Assembly: GCA_903925975.1 (NCBI GenBank)
Contig: CAIYHG010000145.1
Span: forward strand, 1-64,000
DNA length: 64,000 bases
DNA from: an uncultured Acidobacteriia bacterium
Lineage (GTDB): Bacteria > Acidobacteriota > Terriglobia > Bryobacterales > Bryobacteraceae
Direction of reading: 5' to 3'
Position 1 is the stretch's first letter, and each line of letters opens with the position of its first letter. The translations under genes and the position numbers were made by a program. This document shows, piece after piece, positions 25,428 to 34,547 of this stretch. Below the pieces are notes generated by a model that searched no databases, was not told the DNA's origin, and saw nothing but the letters and a program-made list of their open reading frames with translations.

Positions 25428-27737
25428 CTAACTCCGCACCCGGAGGAGCAGGTACAGCCCCGTCAACGCGAACACCACGTCGGGGGACCAAGCGGCCATC
25501 GCGGGCGGGAGTTGGCTGATGCTGCCTACTTTTTCGAACAGCGTGCTGACGCCCCAGTAGGCGATCGCGATGCCGATGCTCACTCCAATGCCGGTCATCG
25601 CGCCGCGCCGGCCCACCATAAAGCCGAAGGGGGTCGCGATCAGCGCCATGATTACCGCAAACAGAGGCGCGGAGAACTTCCGATAGAACTGGATTTGCAG
25701 CTGCACCGTATCGAACCCGCTCTGCTGCAAGTCGCGTATATAGCTATCGAGTTCGAGGAAGTTCATCTGCTTATCCTGAAGCGCCTCTTTCAGGAAATAA
25801 TCCGGAACTTCCGTCAACTCGGAGAACGTGCTCACCGGGAAGGCGTGGTACGTGCGCCCGGTGGGCCGGAAGTCGCTGAACCACCCGTTCTCAAATACCC
25901 ATTGCTTCAGCAGCGGGCTCCAGCGCGCGCGCTCGGCGGAGATCTGCCGCAGCATCTGGAACGTGCGCGGCTCAAGCTCGAACACGCTCACCTCGCCCAT
26001 CATGGCTTGCTTGGCGTCGAAGAAGCGATAGTAGTAGATCCTCGACCCCTGCCCCATGATCCACTTCCGGTCCGGCGCCAGGTAGGTTTGCGTCGCGCGG
26101 CCTTTGATTTCGTCGCGCAGGGCTTCCTGCTTCCGGTTCGCGCCGGGAACATAGTAGAAATCGAACGCGAACAACCCCACACTGAAGACCGTGCTGCCGA
26201 GCAGCACCGGCACGGCCAGCCGGTACGTGCTCACCCCGCACGCCTTGAACGCCGTCAGTTCGTTCTGCTTGGCGAGTACGCCGAAGGCCACCAGCACGGC
26301 TACCAGAATGCTGACCGGCAGGGTCTTGTAGACCAGGTCCGGCGTGAGGAACAGAAGGTAAGTGAACATCTTGAGCAGCGGGATCTTGTTGCGGACCATA
26401 TCGCCCGTCAGCTCGAAGAAATTGTAGATCAGCGTCAGCGATACCAGGCTGGTAAGCAGCAGCCCGAAGTAGAACAGGAACTGCGACAGGATGTATGCGT
26501 CGAGCAGTTGCGGCAGCAGCGGCAACCGCCGCCCCGCAAAGCGCGACGGCTCCTGCGCCGGCCGAATGGCCGACCATTTCGCGGCGAACCAGGCTTTCAC
26601 GTTGGCCATCGGATCGCTGTCGCCCGGACGCTCCATGCGCCAGATGAGGATCAGGCCCGCGATCCCGAATGCCACGTCAGGCAGCCAGATCGCCACGGGC
26701 ACCGGCAGCGTGCGCTGCTTGGCCAGGCCGATCAGTGAGATGAAGGCCAGGTAATAGCAGAAGAATGCCAGGAACACCGCGTTGATATAGCCCGCCGACT
26801 TTCCGCCCTTGCGGGTGGCGATGCCGAGTGGAATCCCGATCATGGCCAGCATCATGCACGCCAGCGGCAGCGCAAACCGGCGATGCAGTTCGATGCGGTT
26901 CTCGGTCAGGTCCGGGCCGGACTTGTACTCAAGCAATTGGCGCGTGTTCATGGCGGTCGAACGCAGCACCGTCTGCCGCGCGGGCGAGGCGTCGAGCGCG
27001 AAATCCCAGCGCGGCGCCGAGGCGTCGTGCGCCACGCCATCCTTGCCCATTTCGTACGTGGCGGCATCGCGCATCGAAATCTGTATGCGCCTCTCCTGCG
27101 GGTCCGAAACGGCGATGGCTTCGCGCGCCACTGTGATCATGGGCCCCATCGCTTTATCCCGCATGCCGCTGGCCCGTTTGTCGGGCGGGGACACGTCGGC
27201 GAGGAAGACCGGCCGCCAGCGCACGGGCTCGCCCGGCAGCACGTCGCCCACATAGAGAATCCGGTTCGGGAAGTCCTCGTCGAAAACGCGCGGCTGAATC
27301 TCCGCGGAAAGCGCCGTCGCGGCCAGTTCATTGATGATGCGGGTGCTCTCCCGCATAGCGAGCGGCGTCAGGTTCAGCGAGGAGAATGCCGCGCAGGCCA
27401 TCCCGATCGCGGCGAAAGCCATTACCGGCGGAATCACCCTGCGGCTGGAAACGCCCGCCGCGCGCATGGCGATGATCTCGCCATCCGCCGCCATGCGCCC
27501 CAACCCGATGAGAATGCCCACCAGTACGCCGAACGGTATGGTGAGCGGAAGCACCGGCGGAATGGCGCACGCGAACAGCAGCCCGATCGTCTTCAGGTTG
27601 GAGGCGTTGCTGCGCGCCAGCAGGTCAAAAAGCTTATCCAGCCCGTGCAGGAAAACCACGAACGTCGCCAGCAGAGTGCCTAGCGCCGCGCTGGTTAGGA
27701 TTTCCCGGAAAACGTAACGGCTAAGGGTGCGGAACAC
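25428..27737 (-). CDS. lptFG: LptF-LptG fusion, LPS export permease
   Basis: A 769-residue membrane protein with two tandem YjgP/YjgQ permease units. The first (about 1-365) starts LSRYVFREILTSAALG and has the sequence DGEIIAMRAAGVSSRRVIPPV. The second (about 405-769) starts LLDAYILSQFLFYFGLLL and has KQNELTAFKACGVSTYRLAVPV. Each unit has three helices, a periplasmic beta-jellyroll part and three more helices. In proteobacteria these are separate LptF and LptG proteins that pull LPS from the inner membrane with LptB. Here one chain supplies both halves. It lies five bases after the TldE-like gene. lptB and lptC are absent from the window. Confidence 0.9.
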   Translation of the reverse strand: MFRTLSRYVFREILTSAALGTLLATFVVFLHGLDKLFDLLARSNASNLKTIGLLFACAIPPVLPLTIPFGVLVGILIGLGRMAADGEIIAMRAAGVSSRRVIPPVMAFAAIGMACAAFSSLNLTPLAMRESTRIINELAATALSAEIQPRVFDEDFPNRILYVGDVLPGEPVRWRPVFLADVSPPDKRASGMRDKAMGPMITVAREAIAVSDPQERRIQISMRDAATYEMGKDGVAHDASAPRWDFALDASPARQTVLRSTAMNTRQLLEYKSGPDLTENRIELHRRFALPLACMMLAMIGIPLGIATRKGGKSAGYINAVFLAFFCYYLAFISLIGLAKQRTLPVPVAIWLPDVAFGIAGLILIWRMERPGDSDPMANVKAWFAAKWSAIRPAQEPSRFAGRRLPLLPQLLDAYILSQFLFYFGLLLTSLVSLTLIYNFFELTGDMVRNKIPLLKMFTYLLFLTPDLVYKTLPVSILVAVLVAFGVLAKQNELTAFKACGVSTYRLAVPVLLGSTVFSVGLFAFDFYYVPGANRKQEALRDEIKGRATQTYLAPDRKWIMGQGSRIYYYRFFDAKQAMMGEVSVFELEPRTFQMLRQISAERARWSPLLKQWVFENGWFSDFRPTGRTYHAFPVSTFSELTEVPDYFLKEALQDKQMNFLELDSYIRDLQQSGFDTVQLQIQFYRKFSAPLFAVIMALIATPFGFMVGRRGAMTGIGVSIGIAIAYWGVSTLFEKVGSISQLPPAMAAWSPDVVFALTGLYLLLRVRS

Positions 27738-27742
27738 GGCGC

Positions 27743-29464
27743 TTATTTACGCGAAATCTCCGGCGGTGGCACCACCGGAAGACGCGGCGCTTCCTCGTCC
27801 ACCTTATACAGTTCCACTTCGTCAACAAGAATCGACGGAGCCACGACGCAGGTTTCGGCCTGGAACCCGCCCGATTGATTCATGAACTCGAAAACCTGGC
27901 TGTCGTCGCCGGCGGCATCGATGTCCCGGAGAGTGCGGACGTTGAAATTCCGGATGCGGAGCCCGCGAGCCAATTCTTCATGTCCATCCGCGTAGACCCT
28001 GTAGGCCATCGCCGGAGCGCTAATCGGCCGGGCGCCGCCTTGTTGGCCCCCGCCGCCCATCTGTCCGCCGGAAAACGAGGGGAAGTCCATCTTCCGGACG
28101 ATGATTCCGTACGGTTTCCCGCGGTCCTGAATCGCCTGAATCAGCTTCTTCTTCAAGTCCGCGGCGGGCACTGCCGCCGAAGAGGATACGAACAGATTGC
28201 TTATCGCGGGAGCGGCGCCGGCCGCGGCTCCGGGCAGCCGGGCGCGTCCGTTCGATCCCTCGAAGCCGCGCACGGGTTGCCGGGTCAATAGGAAATTGCG
28301 GAAAACGCCCTTCTCTACGATTTGTAGCGGCTTGGGAACCACGCCTTCGCGGTCCACCTCATAGCTGCCGAACAGCGGCCGCCCCCGCCACTCTTTCTGC
28401 GTGGGGTCGTCCACTATGCTGAACGACTCGGGCAGTATACGCGTGCCGATACGGCCCTCGAGCTCCGAGGCCGCGGTCACTGCTCCGCGCCCGCCCGTTA
28501 TTCTGCGCGTCAACGGAAGATTTCTTCCCATCATCTCGGCGAAAAGCTGCGGGCTGGCCTGGCCTTCGAAGACGACTGGCCCGGTATAATCCTCCGAGGC
28601 TCGCGGCGCGTGCGCCACGGCTACCAGGTTGCGCGCGAAATCCGTGATAGCTCGCGCCATTTCCGCTTCGGACGGCATGCGGCCGGCGTCGAGCGAGAAG
28701 AACGTAATCCCGTCCCCGATGGTTGTACCATCGTCGGACTGGGCTACGGCCCGGGCGCGCACGAACGTCACGTCCTCCGTGGCCCGGACTTCGGTTCCTT
28801 CGCTATTGACCACGTAATACCCGCCGGTGCTGGCATCCAAATCGACCACGGAGTAAATCAGCCCTGGGAAGTTGGCGAAAATCGCGGAAAGGTTGCGGAC
28901 GCGGTTGGTCCACGCTTCTTCATCAATGGCCAGGGGCCGCAGCCGGTCCAAGTGTTTCACCGGCTCCGCTTTGGCGAAATCGTTGATCTGGTCGGTCTGG
29001 CTTACACTGTTCTGCGCAGCCTTCTTCCGCGCCAGGAGTTCCACCGAGGCCTTGTAAGCCATATCGGTTTGCAGCCACAAAAAGCGGCGCAAAACGGGGT
29101 AGGAACCGTCAATGGGAAACGCGCCCAGGTCATAGCGCGAGCCACCGCCGCCCCCGCCAGCGAAGTTGGTGTTATCGAACTCGTAGCTCCCCACCCGAAC
29201 CTGCGCTTGCGGCAGCCGGAAATGGTCGCGGCGCCGGGAGACTATGCCCCCCAGTGTGGCCGAAACCGTGAACGTGTCCCCTTCATCCACGATGTACTGA
29301 ATGAAATAGGGCGAGCCCAGATCGGCGACGGTCAGTTTGCGCGAGCGCTCGATTTCGTCGCGCATCGCGCGCAACAGCGGGTCCGGGTCGGCGGGCGGCG
29401 TCTGAGCCGGCAACACGACAAAGGCTGCGGCCAGTGCGGCCGCGCACCACGCCAGGGGCCTCAT
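27743..29464 (-). CDS. Exported TldD/PmbA-like protein lacking the zinc motif
   Basis: A 573-residue member of the TldD/PmbA (modulator of DNA gyrase) family with a signal peptide (about 1-20, ending VVLPAQ). The region where TldD proteins carry HExxxH reads FAEMMGR, so both histidines and the active geometry are lost. The C-terminal beta-barrel half (FEGSNGRARLPG onward) is otherwise family-like. A glycine-rich insertion (GGGGGGS) lies near residue 108. Its ATG overlaps the stop of the intact paralogue upstream (ATGA), which suggests a catalytic/non-catalytic heterodimer like TldD-TldE, but outside the cytoplasm. The long upstream frame is spurious. Confidence 0.82.
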   Translation of the reverse strand: MRPLAWCAAALAAAFVVLPAQTPPADPDPLLRAMRDEIERSRKLTVADLGSPYFIQYIVDEGDTFTVSATLGGIVSRRRDHFRLPQAQVRVGSYEFDNTNFAGGGGGGSRYDLGAFPIDGSYPVLRRFLWLQTDMAYKASVELLARKKAAQNSVSQTDQINDFAKAEPVKHLDRLRPLAIDEEAWTNRVRNLSAIFANFPGLIYSVVDLDASTGGYYVVNSEGTEVRATEDVTFVRARAVAQSDDGTTIGDGITFFSLDAGRMPSEAEMARAITDFARNLVAVAHAPRASEDYTGPVVFEGQASPQLFAEMMGRNLPLTRRITGGRGAVTAASELEGRIGTRILPESFSIVDDPTQKEWRGRPLFGSYEVDREGVVPKPLQIVEKGVFRNFLLTRQPVRGFEGSNGRARLPGAAAGAAPAISNLFVSSSAAVPAADLKKKLIQAIQDRGKPYGIIVRKMDFPSFSGGQMGGGGQQGGARPISAPAMAYRVYADGHEELARGLRIRNFNVRTLRDIDAAGDDSQVFEFMNQSGGFQAETCVVAPSILVDEVELYKVDEEAPRLPVVPPPEISRK

Positions 29465-31155
29465 TGGTTCCCCCCGATCTGCGTAATGCTGGGGTCGGGT
29501 AGAAGCGGCGGCCTGTCGTTCGCTTTTGCCTTCTTCTGAATTTCGATTTCGGACACCAGAATTTCCGGCGACGCCGCGGAGACGGGTACGCTCCCCGATT
29601 CCGCGCCGCAATAGCCGTTGAAGACGTCCAGCTTGTCCGAGGTCGCCAGGATCTTGGCGAAGCTTGCCAGCGGCGTGCCCACAATGTCCGCGCCCCTGAT
29701 CAGCTCATCCGGACGCCCGTCCGCGTACACGCGGTAGACCACAACGGGCATCACTTTGAAAGCCTGAAGGCCGGCGCGCGCCGTGGTGGTAAACCCTCCG
29801 GTCACGTCGCGGAAATAGAGTCCGTACGGCTTGTTCTGGCGCTTGGCTTCATCCACCAGCATTTGCCGCAGCTTGGCTTCGGAAACGGCGCGGTCCGATT
29901 GCACGATCAGGTTCGATTGCCGCGAAACCACTTCATAGCCCGGCTGCCGGCGCCCGTGCCCGTTGGACTGGTCGATGCCCGCTATGGGCGAGCGCGACAT
30001 CAGGAACGTCTTGAGGATGCCCTTATCCACCACGGTGACTGGGCGCGCCTTGACGCCTTCGTCGTCATATTCATACCAGCCGTTCAGATCCACCGTTCCG
30101 AGTTTCTTGCGGGTGGGGTCGAAGATCACGGAGAGGAAATCGGGCAGCACCGGCCCGCCCAGACTCTTGGTAAAGGTCTGGCCCTCGGTTTCGTCCTTCT
30201 GCCGGTGGCCTTCCACGCGGTGGCCGAAGATCTCGTGGAAGAACACGCCCGCCGCCCGGCCTGAGAAGATGGCGGGTCCGACGAACGGCTCCGTTTCGGG
30301 CGCCTTCAGCAGTCCGGCCACGTCCTTGGCGACGCTATCCACCAAGGCTTCAAGCGCATCGTCTTTGGGCAACGCGGAGCAGTCCACGGCTTCCACGGTC
30401 TGGAAGCTGTCCAGATCCGTGCCGTCGGCCGCTTTGGCCGAGGCGGTGATGATCACCCGGGAATAGCCGCGCCCGTGCTCAATGCGCGATCCGCCGGTAT
30501 CGACAAAATAGCGCGTATCGGTTTGGCAGATCACCGCAACCCGCGAAGTCAGCACGTAGGGATAGTTGCCGAAGCGCGCGGAAAGCTTGCGCAGGCGTTC
30601 GGTCCAGGAGGCGCTGTCGAAACGCAGTTTGGGCGGCGCCTGAAACGAAGTGGAAGGCTGCTCGGTGGAAAAATCGGCCGAGCTGTCCGCCTGCGCCACG
30701 CGCACCTGCGTATTCGTCTTGATGCGCAGCAGCCGTTCCGCGGCGGTCCTGTAGGCGCGGTCGGTTTCGAACCAGAGCCGGTTCTTGATGGAGTCGGCGC
30801 TGTCTTCGTACGTGATCGCCGCGCCCGAAGTGAACTGCGCGGCCGCGCCGCCCTGTCCGCTTACGCGGTGATAATTGTCGAGTTGCGGAGCGCCGACGCG
30901 AACCGACACGTCGAGTATGCGGCTCCGGCCCGTCGCGGGAGGCGTCACGGCGCCCAGCGTAGCCGTGAGCGAGCCAAACTCCTGCTCGGTCACTTCATAG
31001 CTGATGAAATAGGGTGGCGGGTTTGCCTTGTCCTTCAAAACGCTGAAGTTCCGCGTTATTTCGTCGGACATTGCCTGGATTAAAGCCGGGGGCTGAGCGA
31101 ATGCCGCCGCCCCGGACGCGAGAAGCGCCAGTACGAGCCAAGCCGGTCGATTCAA
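29461..31155 (-). CDS. Exported TldD-like zinc metalloprotease, catalytic subunit
   Basis: A 564-residue TldD-family protein. The zinc-binding motif HEIFGHRVEGH is present (H307, E308, H312), followed by the usual family sequence DFLSVIFDPTRKKLG and YDDEGVKARPVTVVDKGIL. No ATG fits: a TTG at 31155 gives LNRPAWLVLALLASGAAAFAQ, a good signal peptide, while an upstream ATG would add a long arginine-rich leader. TldD-TldE normally degrade or cut peptides in the cytosol (microcin B17, CcdA); export of both proteins is unusual. Four-base overlap with the downstream pseudo-subunit gene. Confidence 0.85.
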   Translation of the reverse strand: MNRPAWLVLALLASGAAAFAQPPALIQAMSDEITRNFSVLKDKANPPPYFISYEVTEQEFGSLTATLGAVTPPATGRSRILDVSVRVGAPQLDNYHRVSGQGGAAAQFTSGAAITYEDSADSIKNRLWFETDRAYRTAAERLLRIKTNTQVRVAQADSSADFSTEQPSTSFQAPPKLRFDSASWTERLRKLSARFGNYPYVLTSRVAVICQTDTRYFVDTGGSRIEHGRGYSRVIITASAKAADGTDLDSFQTVEAVDCSALPKDDALEALVDSVAKDVAGLLKAPETEPFVGPAIFSGRAAGVFFHEIFGHRVEGHRQKDETEGQTFTKSLGGPVLPDFLSVIFDPTRKKLGTVDLNGWYEYDDEGVKARPVTVVDKGILKTFLMSRSPIAGIDQSNGHGRRQPGYEVVSRQSNLIVQSDRAVSEAKLRQMLVDEAKRQNKPYGLYFRDVTGGFTTTARAGLQAFKVMPVVVYRVYADGRPDELIRGADIVGTPLASFAKILATSDKLDVFNGYCGAESGSVPVSAASPEILVSEIEIQKKAKANDRPPLLPDPSITQIGGNQ

Positions 31156-31373
31156 GTGTTCAGCATACCATTTACAATCCTCGCCCGGCTTCCAGCCGCA
31201 CGCCCGGCGGCGGTCAGTCCAAGTCCCGGTTCGCACACTCCCCCCGCCCGAATGCCCCCCCGAGCCGAGCCCCGGACGGGTGAGAGCGGAGGGCGGTGCG
31301 GACAGAGACTGGTACAGGTGCGGCGCGGGCTTCTGCCCCGGTTTCTGACCAATCGCCAGTCTAGCGGTCAACC

Positions 31374-32036
31374 TTACAGCGCGTTACTCTTCCCCAAGTT
31401 GCATGCCGCGCACAGGGTCCGAAGATTCTCGTCAACGGTGTCTCCGCCTCGGCTCCAGGGAATAACGTGGTCAATATGAAGGGTGATGCCCGGCGAACGC
31501 GCGGGGCTAGCTCCGCAGGCGCGACACGAAAAGCTATCACGTTTCATGACGCGAAAACGGGCACGGAGAGATGGGTCCCGACCGGTTTGGTGGCCGGTGG
31601 CCGCGTCGACCGGAGTTGGCGGAATTACCTCCCGTGCGTTCGCATACGATACGAATTGCGTTAACGCATCGATCCAAGAACGGAACCTGCGCCTATATGC
31701 TCCCTGCGAGATGGCGGAGGGCGGGCGGGCCAATTCAGCGCGACGCGGCTGTAGCCCGTAGTGTTCCCAAAGGAGCATAAGATTTTCGAAAAGCCGGGCA
31801 TCGGAGATATTAATCTCGTTGGCGACCTCCAGGCCGGCGGCGATGACTGCTTTGTTCCAGGTGCCAAAGCGTCTCGACGCGGTTGTCGGATCGAACTTGC
31901 CGAACTCCGAATATAGCCGCATCGAGACGACGTTCGTGCCTGCCAACGTGGCCGCGTGTCGAATGTCGGTCAGGATCTCTTCATTCGAAACGGGAGCCCC
32001 TTGGACGCGCTCAAGCTGGAATTTCGAATCGCTCAC
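31374..32036 (-). CDS. HNH endonuclease with N-terminal HNH-associated repeats
   Basis: A 220-residue protein. The N-terminal half holds two copies of the repeat that accompanies many HNH nucleases (about 17-65 and 75-125; first copy LYSEFGKFDPTTASRRFGTWNKA). The C-terminal domain has a complete zinc-bound HNH site: CRACG, then LHIDHVIPWSRGG, then DENLRTLCAACN. The GTG start at 32036 overlaps the HEPN stop by four bases (GTGA) and puts the gene third in the MNT-HEPN-HNH unit. Target is unknown: DNA restriction, homing or toxin roles all fit. A 218-base stretch after the gene holds nothing I recognise. Confidence 0.85.
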   Translation of the reverse strand: MSDSKFQLERVQGAPVSNEEILTDIRHAATLAGTNVVSMRLYSEFGKFDPTTASRRFGTWNKAVIAAGLEVANEINISDARLFENLMLLWEHYGLQPRRAELARPPSAISQGAYRRRFRSWIDALTQFVSYANAREVIPPTPVDAATGHQTGRDPSLRARFRVMKRDSFSCRACGASPARSPGITLHIDHVIPWSRGGDTVDENLRTLCAACNLGKSNAL

Positions 32037-32440
32037 GTTGCTTCCAAAACGGTGCGGCTGCGCAGGCGATCTTCCACCCAAGCACGGAGTGACTTCAATA
32101 AAGCGCGCGTCTCAGCCCGGTCCAGGGACTCTGTGCCGTCGTAGTCGTCGTACCGATACACCGCCCCAAACGGCGTGAGCACGTCCAAATTCTCGAACTC
32201 GTCCGGCAACGGCGCGCCCGAACGTGCGAGAGAATCCATCAAGGCTCCCAATTCGTGGGTCTTGTGGAACGTAACGCCCAAGTCGGACAGCAGCGCCTTC
32301 AACATCTTCTCCCCAGCCTGCTGACAGTGGAAGCCGATTACCTCGTCGCTCACGCTGTCGCATCCGAGGACTGCATCCAGCAAGGATTCATCCTGAGCCG
32401 CCTTGCGCAGAAAGAGCAGAGCCTGTTCACGCCGCTTCAT
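32033..32440 (-). CDS. HEPN-domain protein of an MNT-HEPN pair
   Basis: A 135-residue helical HEPN domain (about 1-125). The core reads GFHCQQAGEKMLKALLSDLGVTFHKTHEL, typical of HEPN proteins paired with minimal nucleotidyltransferases. The RxxxxH ribonuclease motif of toxic HEPNs is not evident. Near the C terminus AVYRYDDYDG gives several tyrosines, which in some systems are AMPylated by the MNT partner. The ATG at 32440 overlaps the MNT stop by 14 bases; the frame open to 32524 lies inside the MNT gene. It could be a toxin, or a substrate-binding half of a nucleotidyltransferase. Confidence 0.85.
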   Translation of the reverse strand: MKRREQALLFLRKAAQDESLLDAVLGCDSVSDEVIGFHCQQAGEKMLKALLSDLGVTFHKTHELGALMDSLARSGAPLPDEFENLDVLTPFGAVYRYDDYDGTESLDRAETRALLKSLRAWVEDRLRSRTVLEAT

Positions 32441-32750
32441 ACAGGACCCGCCCCTCGGTGGCAGCTTCGTAGTAGACGTTGCCAGGAGTGTCCCGCCAAT
32501 ACTGAAAGTTTTCGTCACTGACAACCAAGAGATCGATGGCCATATCGAAGGAACGAAGGAGGCGATTCAGGCGGACGATCTCCGCAAAGCGATTGGCGGG
32601 TTTCTCCTCCACCACCATGATGTCGAAGTCGCTATCGCCGGCGGCTTCGCCCCTTGCCCGCGAACCGAAGAGGATGATCCGTTTGGGATGGGCCGCCTGG
32701 ACCAGCACGCCTGTCACGTTCGAGACGATCTGTCTGGTTGCAGGACTCAA
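32427..32750 (-). CDS. Minimal nucleotidyltransferase (MNT), antitoxin-like
   Basis: A 107-residue single-domain DNA polymerase beta-type nucleotidyltransferase. The active-site motif is GSRARG (29-34) followed by S40-D41-x-D43, with a third acidic position in the later strand MAIDLLVV. MNT partners of HEPN toxins transfer AMP to a tyrosine of the HEPN protein. It is first in a three-gene overlapping unit; 292 non-coding bases separate it from the divergent pdxR. Confidence 0.88.
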   Translation of the reverse strand: MSPATRQIVSNVTGVLVQAAHPKRIILFGSRARGEAAGDSDFDIMVVEEKPANRFAEIVRLNRLLRSFDMAIDLLVVSDENFQYWRDTPGNVYYEAATEGRVLYEAA

Positions 32751-32992
32751 GGCTGACGCGACTCCTACGACTAGTTTGCCACACGTAGGCGCCGGACGCG
32801 GCGGGAGCCGCGCTCAAGATTGTGGCGAGGTTCGGGTGGGTCAAGTCACCGACTCGCCTCCTTCAACTACGCGGCGTCCAAATTCGGACTCCAAATGGAC
32901 TCCGGTCCCGGCGACGAAGGCAACCAGGGGAACTAAGGAGAGAGCGGCTGTGGTGTCTTTACCGCGCTCTCGTCGGTCGCGGCCTCGGTCGG

Positions 32993-33026
32993 ATACCATC
33001 CAATCCGTTCAGCCATCCCATCCAAT
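32993..33026 (+). promoter_or_regulatory. Direct repeats in front of pdxR, candidate PdxR operator
   Basis: CCATCCAAT occurs at 32996-33004 and again at 33018-33026, a 22-base period (about two helical turns) on the same face, ending 16 bases before the pdxR start. The first copy is part of ATACCA (32993-32998), the half site known for the related MocR regulator GabR. A TATATT lies at 33031-33036. The remainder of 32751-33042 shows nothing else. Confidence 0.5.
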
Positions 33027-33042
33027 TTGATATATTGGGGGC

Positions 33043-34512
33043 ATGGAGCACCCGCTCACGCTCAAGGACGAACCTGGCAAGCCCTTATATCGCCAGCTTT
33101 TTGAGCACTTTGCGGAAAAGATTCGCGCGGGCGACATGCCTCCAGGCGAACGCATGCCAGCCACTCGCGAATTGGCTGGGCAGCTCGGATGGAATCGGGC
33201 GACTGTTTCCGCAGCCTACGAACTGCTGGAAGCCGAGGGCCTGATCAACGGCCATGTGGGACGCGGCAGTTTCGTAACGGCCAAAGCCGCTCCGGCGGGC
33301 TTCGATTGGTCCTCGGGTCGTGAGCAGCGCGAACCGGAGCCGATGGCCCCGGCCGGGGGGATTGGCGCCGGGTGCATCAGTTTCGTCGTCTCGCGGCCTT
33401 CTTCGGCCCTGTTTCCGCTGGATGATTTTCGAGAGAGCTGTGAGGCCGTTTTGCGTAGGAGCGACCTCGCCGAGATCTTGCAGCTCGGGGTTCCCAGCGG
33501 TTATGGGCCTTTGCGCAAGCGCCTCCTCGAAGACGCCCGCCGCGCGGGCCTGGCCTCGCCGGGGGACGACCTGATTGTCACTAACGGCTGCCAGCAAGCG
33601 CTCGATCTGATCGCCAGAGTGGTATTGAACCCCGGCGACCGCGTACTGGTGGAAGACCCCGCTTACCCGGGGCTGCGCAACCTGCTCTCGGCGGCGGGCG
33701 CGCAACTTGTGGGCGCGCCTGTGCGCGAAGAAGGGATCGACGTCGCCGAAGCGAAGCGCGCCATGGAGCGCGAGCGGCCGCGGCTGGCCGTGATCACGCC
33801 GAATTTTCAGAATCCCACCGGCGCCACGCTCAGCTTGGCCGCGCGGCGTGCGTTCCTGGAGGCGGCGCACGCGGCCGGAGTGCCGGTAATCGAGAACGAT
33901 CCCTATGGCGACCTGCGCTACGCCGGCGAACCGTTGCCCGCGCTGAAACAATTGGATGAAAGCGGCGGAACCGTGCTGCTGCGAAGCTTCTCGAAGGCCA
34001 GTTTCCCGGGGCTGCGGGTAGGCTGGGCGCTTGGTCCGAAAACTCTGATCGATCGCCTGCGCCGCGCAAAGGAAGCCTCCGACTTGCACACGGACCAGCT
34101 TTCGCAGGCGGTACTGCTTGAGTTCATGGAGTCGGGAAAGCTCGACGCACACCGCCAACGCGTGCTGCGCGCCGGGGCCGAAAGGCTCGCGGCCACGCTT
34201 GAAGCCTGCGGCCGGTATTTGCCGCCGGGATCGCGCTGGACGCGCCCCGAAGGCGGGATGAACGTATGGGTGCGGCTGCCGCGGCCCCTCGATGCGGGTG
34301 AATTGCTGCCGCGCGCTCAGAAGGCAGGCGTGGCTTACCTGCCGGGCCGCTACTTCGCGGTTTCGCGCCCCGACCACGGCGCGCTACGGCTCAGTTTTGC
34401 GGGGCTGCTTCCAGAGGAAATACGGAAGGGCATTTCGATTTTAGGGAACATCTTTTCGGACGAGCTTCAGAGCGCCTCGGGCGATTTCGAGAGTTCGACG
34501 GCCATGGTTTAA
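33043..34512 (+). CDS. pdxR: MocR-family regulator, probable PdxR
   Basis: A 489-residue fusion of a GntR-type winged helix (about 1-75; [21 protein letters not shown] and [20 protein letters not shown]) and a fold-type I aminotransferase domain (about 110-470). The PLP lysine is K318 in [15 protein letters not shown]. MocR proteins next to pdxST sense PLP and control its synthesis. Here pdxR and pdxST run in the same direction with 35 bases between, whereas PdxR genes are often divergent. The function follows from context; other MocR roles cannot be excluded. Confidence 0.88.
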   Translation: MEHPLTLKDEPGKPLYRQLFEHFAEKIRAGDMPPGERMPATRELAGQLGWNRATVSAAYELLEAEGLINGHVGRGSFVTAKAAPAGFDWSSGREQREPEPMAPAGGIGAGCISFVVSRPSSALFPLDDFRESCEAVLRRSDLAEILQLGVPSGYGPLRKRLLEDARRAGLASPGDDLIVTNGCQQALDLIARVVLNPGDRVLVEDPAYPGLRNLLSAAGAQLVGAPVREEGIDVAEAKRAMERERPRLAVITPNFQNPTGATLSLAARRAFLEAAHAAGVPVIENDPYGDLRYAGEPLPALKQLDESGGTVLLRSFSKASFPGLRVGWALGPKTLIDRLRRAKEASDLHTDQLSQAVLLEFMESGKLDAHRQRVLRAGAERLAATLEACGRYLPPGSRWTRPEGGMNVWVRLPRPLDAGELLPRAQKAGVAYLPGRYFAVSRPDHGALRLSFAGLLPEEIRKGISILGNIFSDELQSASGDFESSTAMV

Positions 34513-34547
34513 GAGGCGCGGCTGCCGCCGCGCAAAGGGAGAAATCG

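Noticed and set aside
25512..26738. Long plus-strand frame inside the LptFG fusion
   Set aside because: Rich in Arg, His and Gln, with no hydrophobic or domain pattern; the minus strand encodes the permease.
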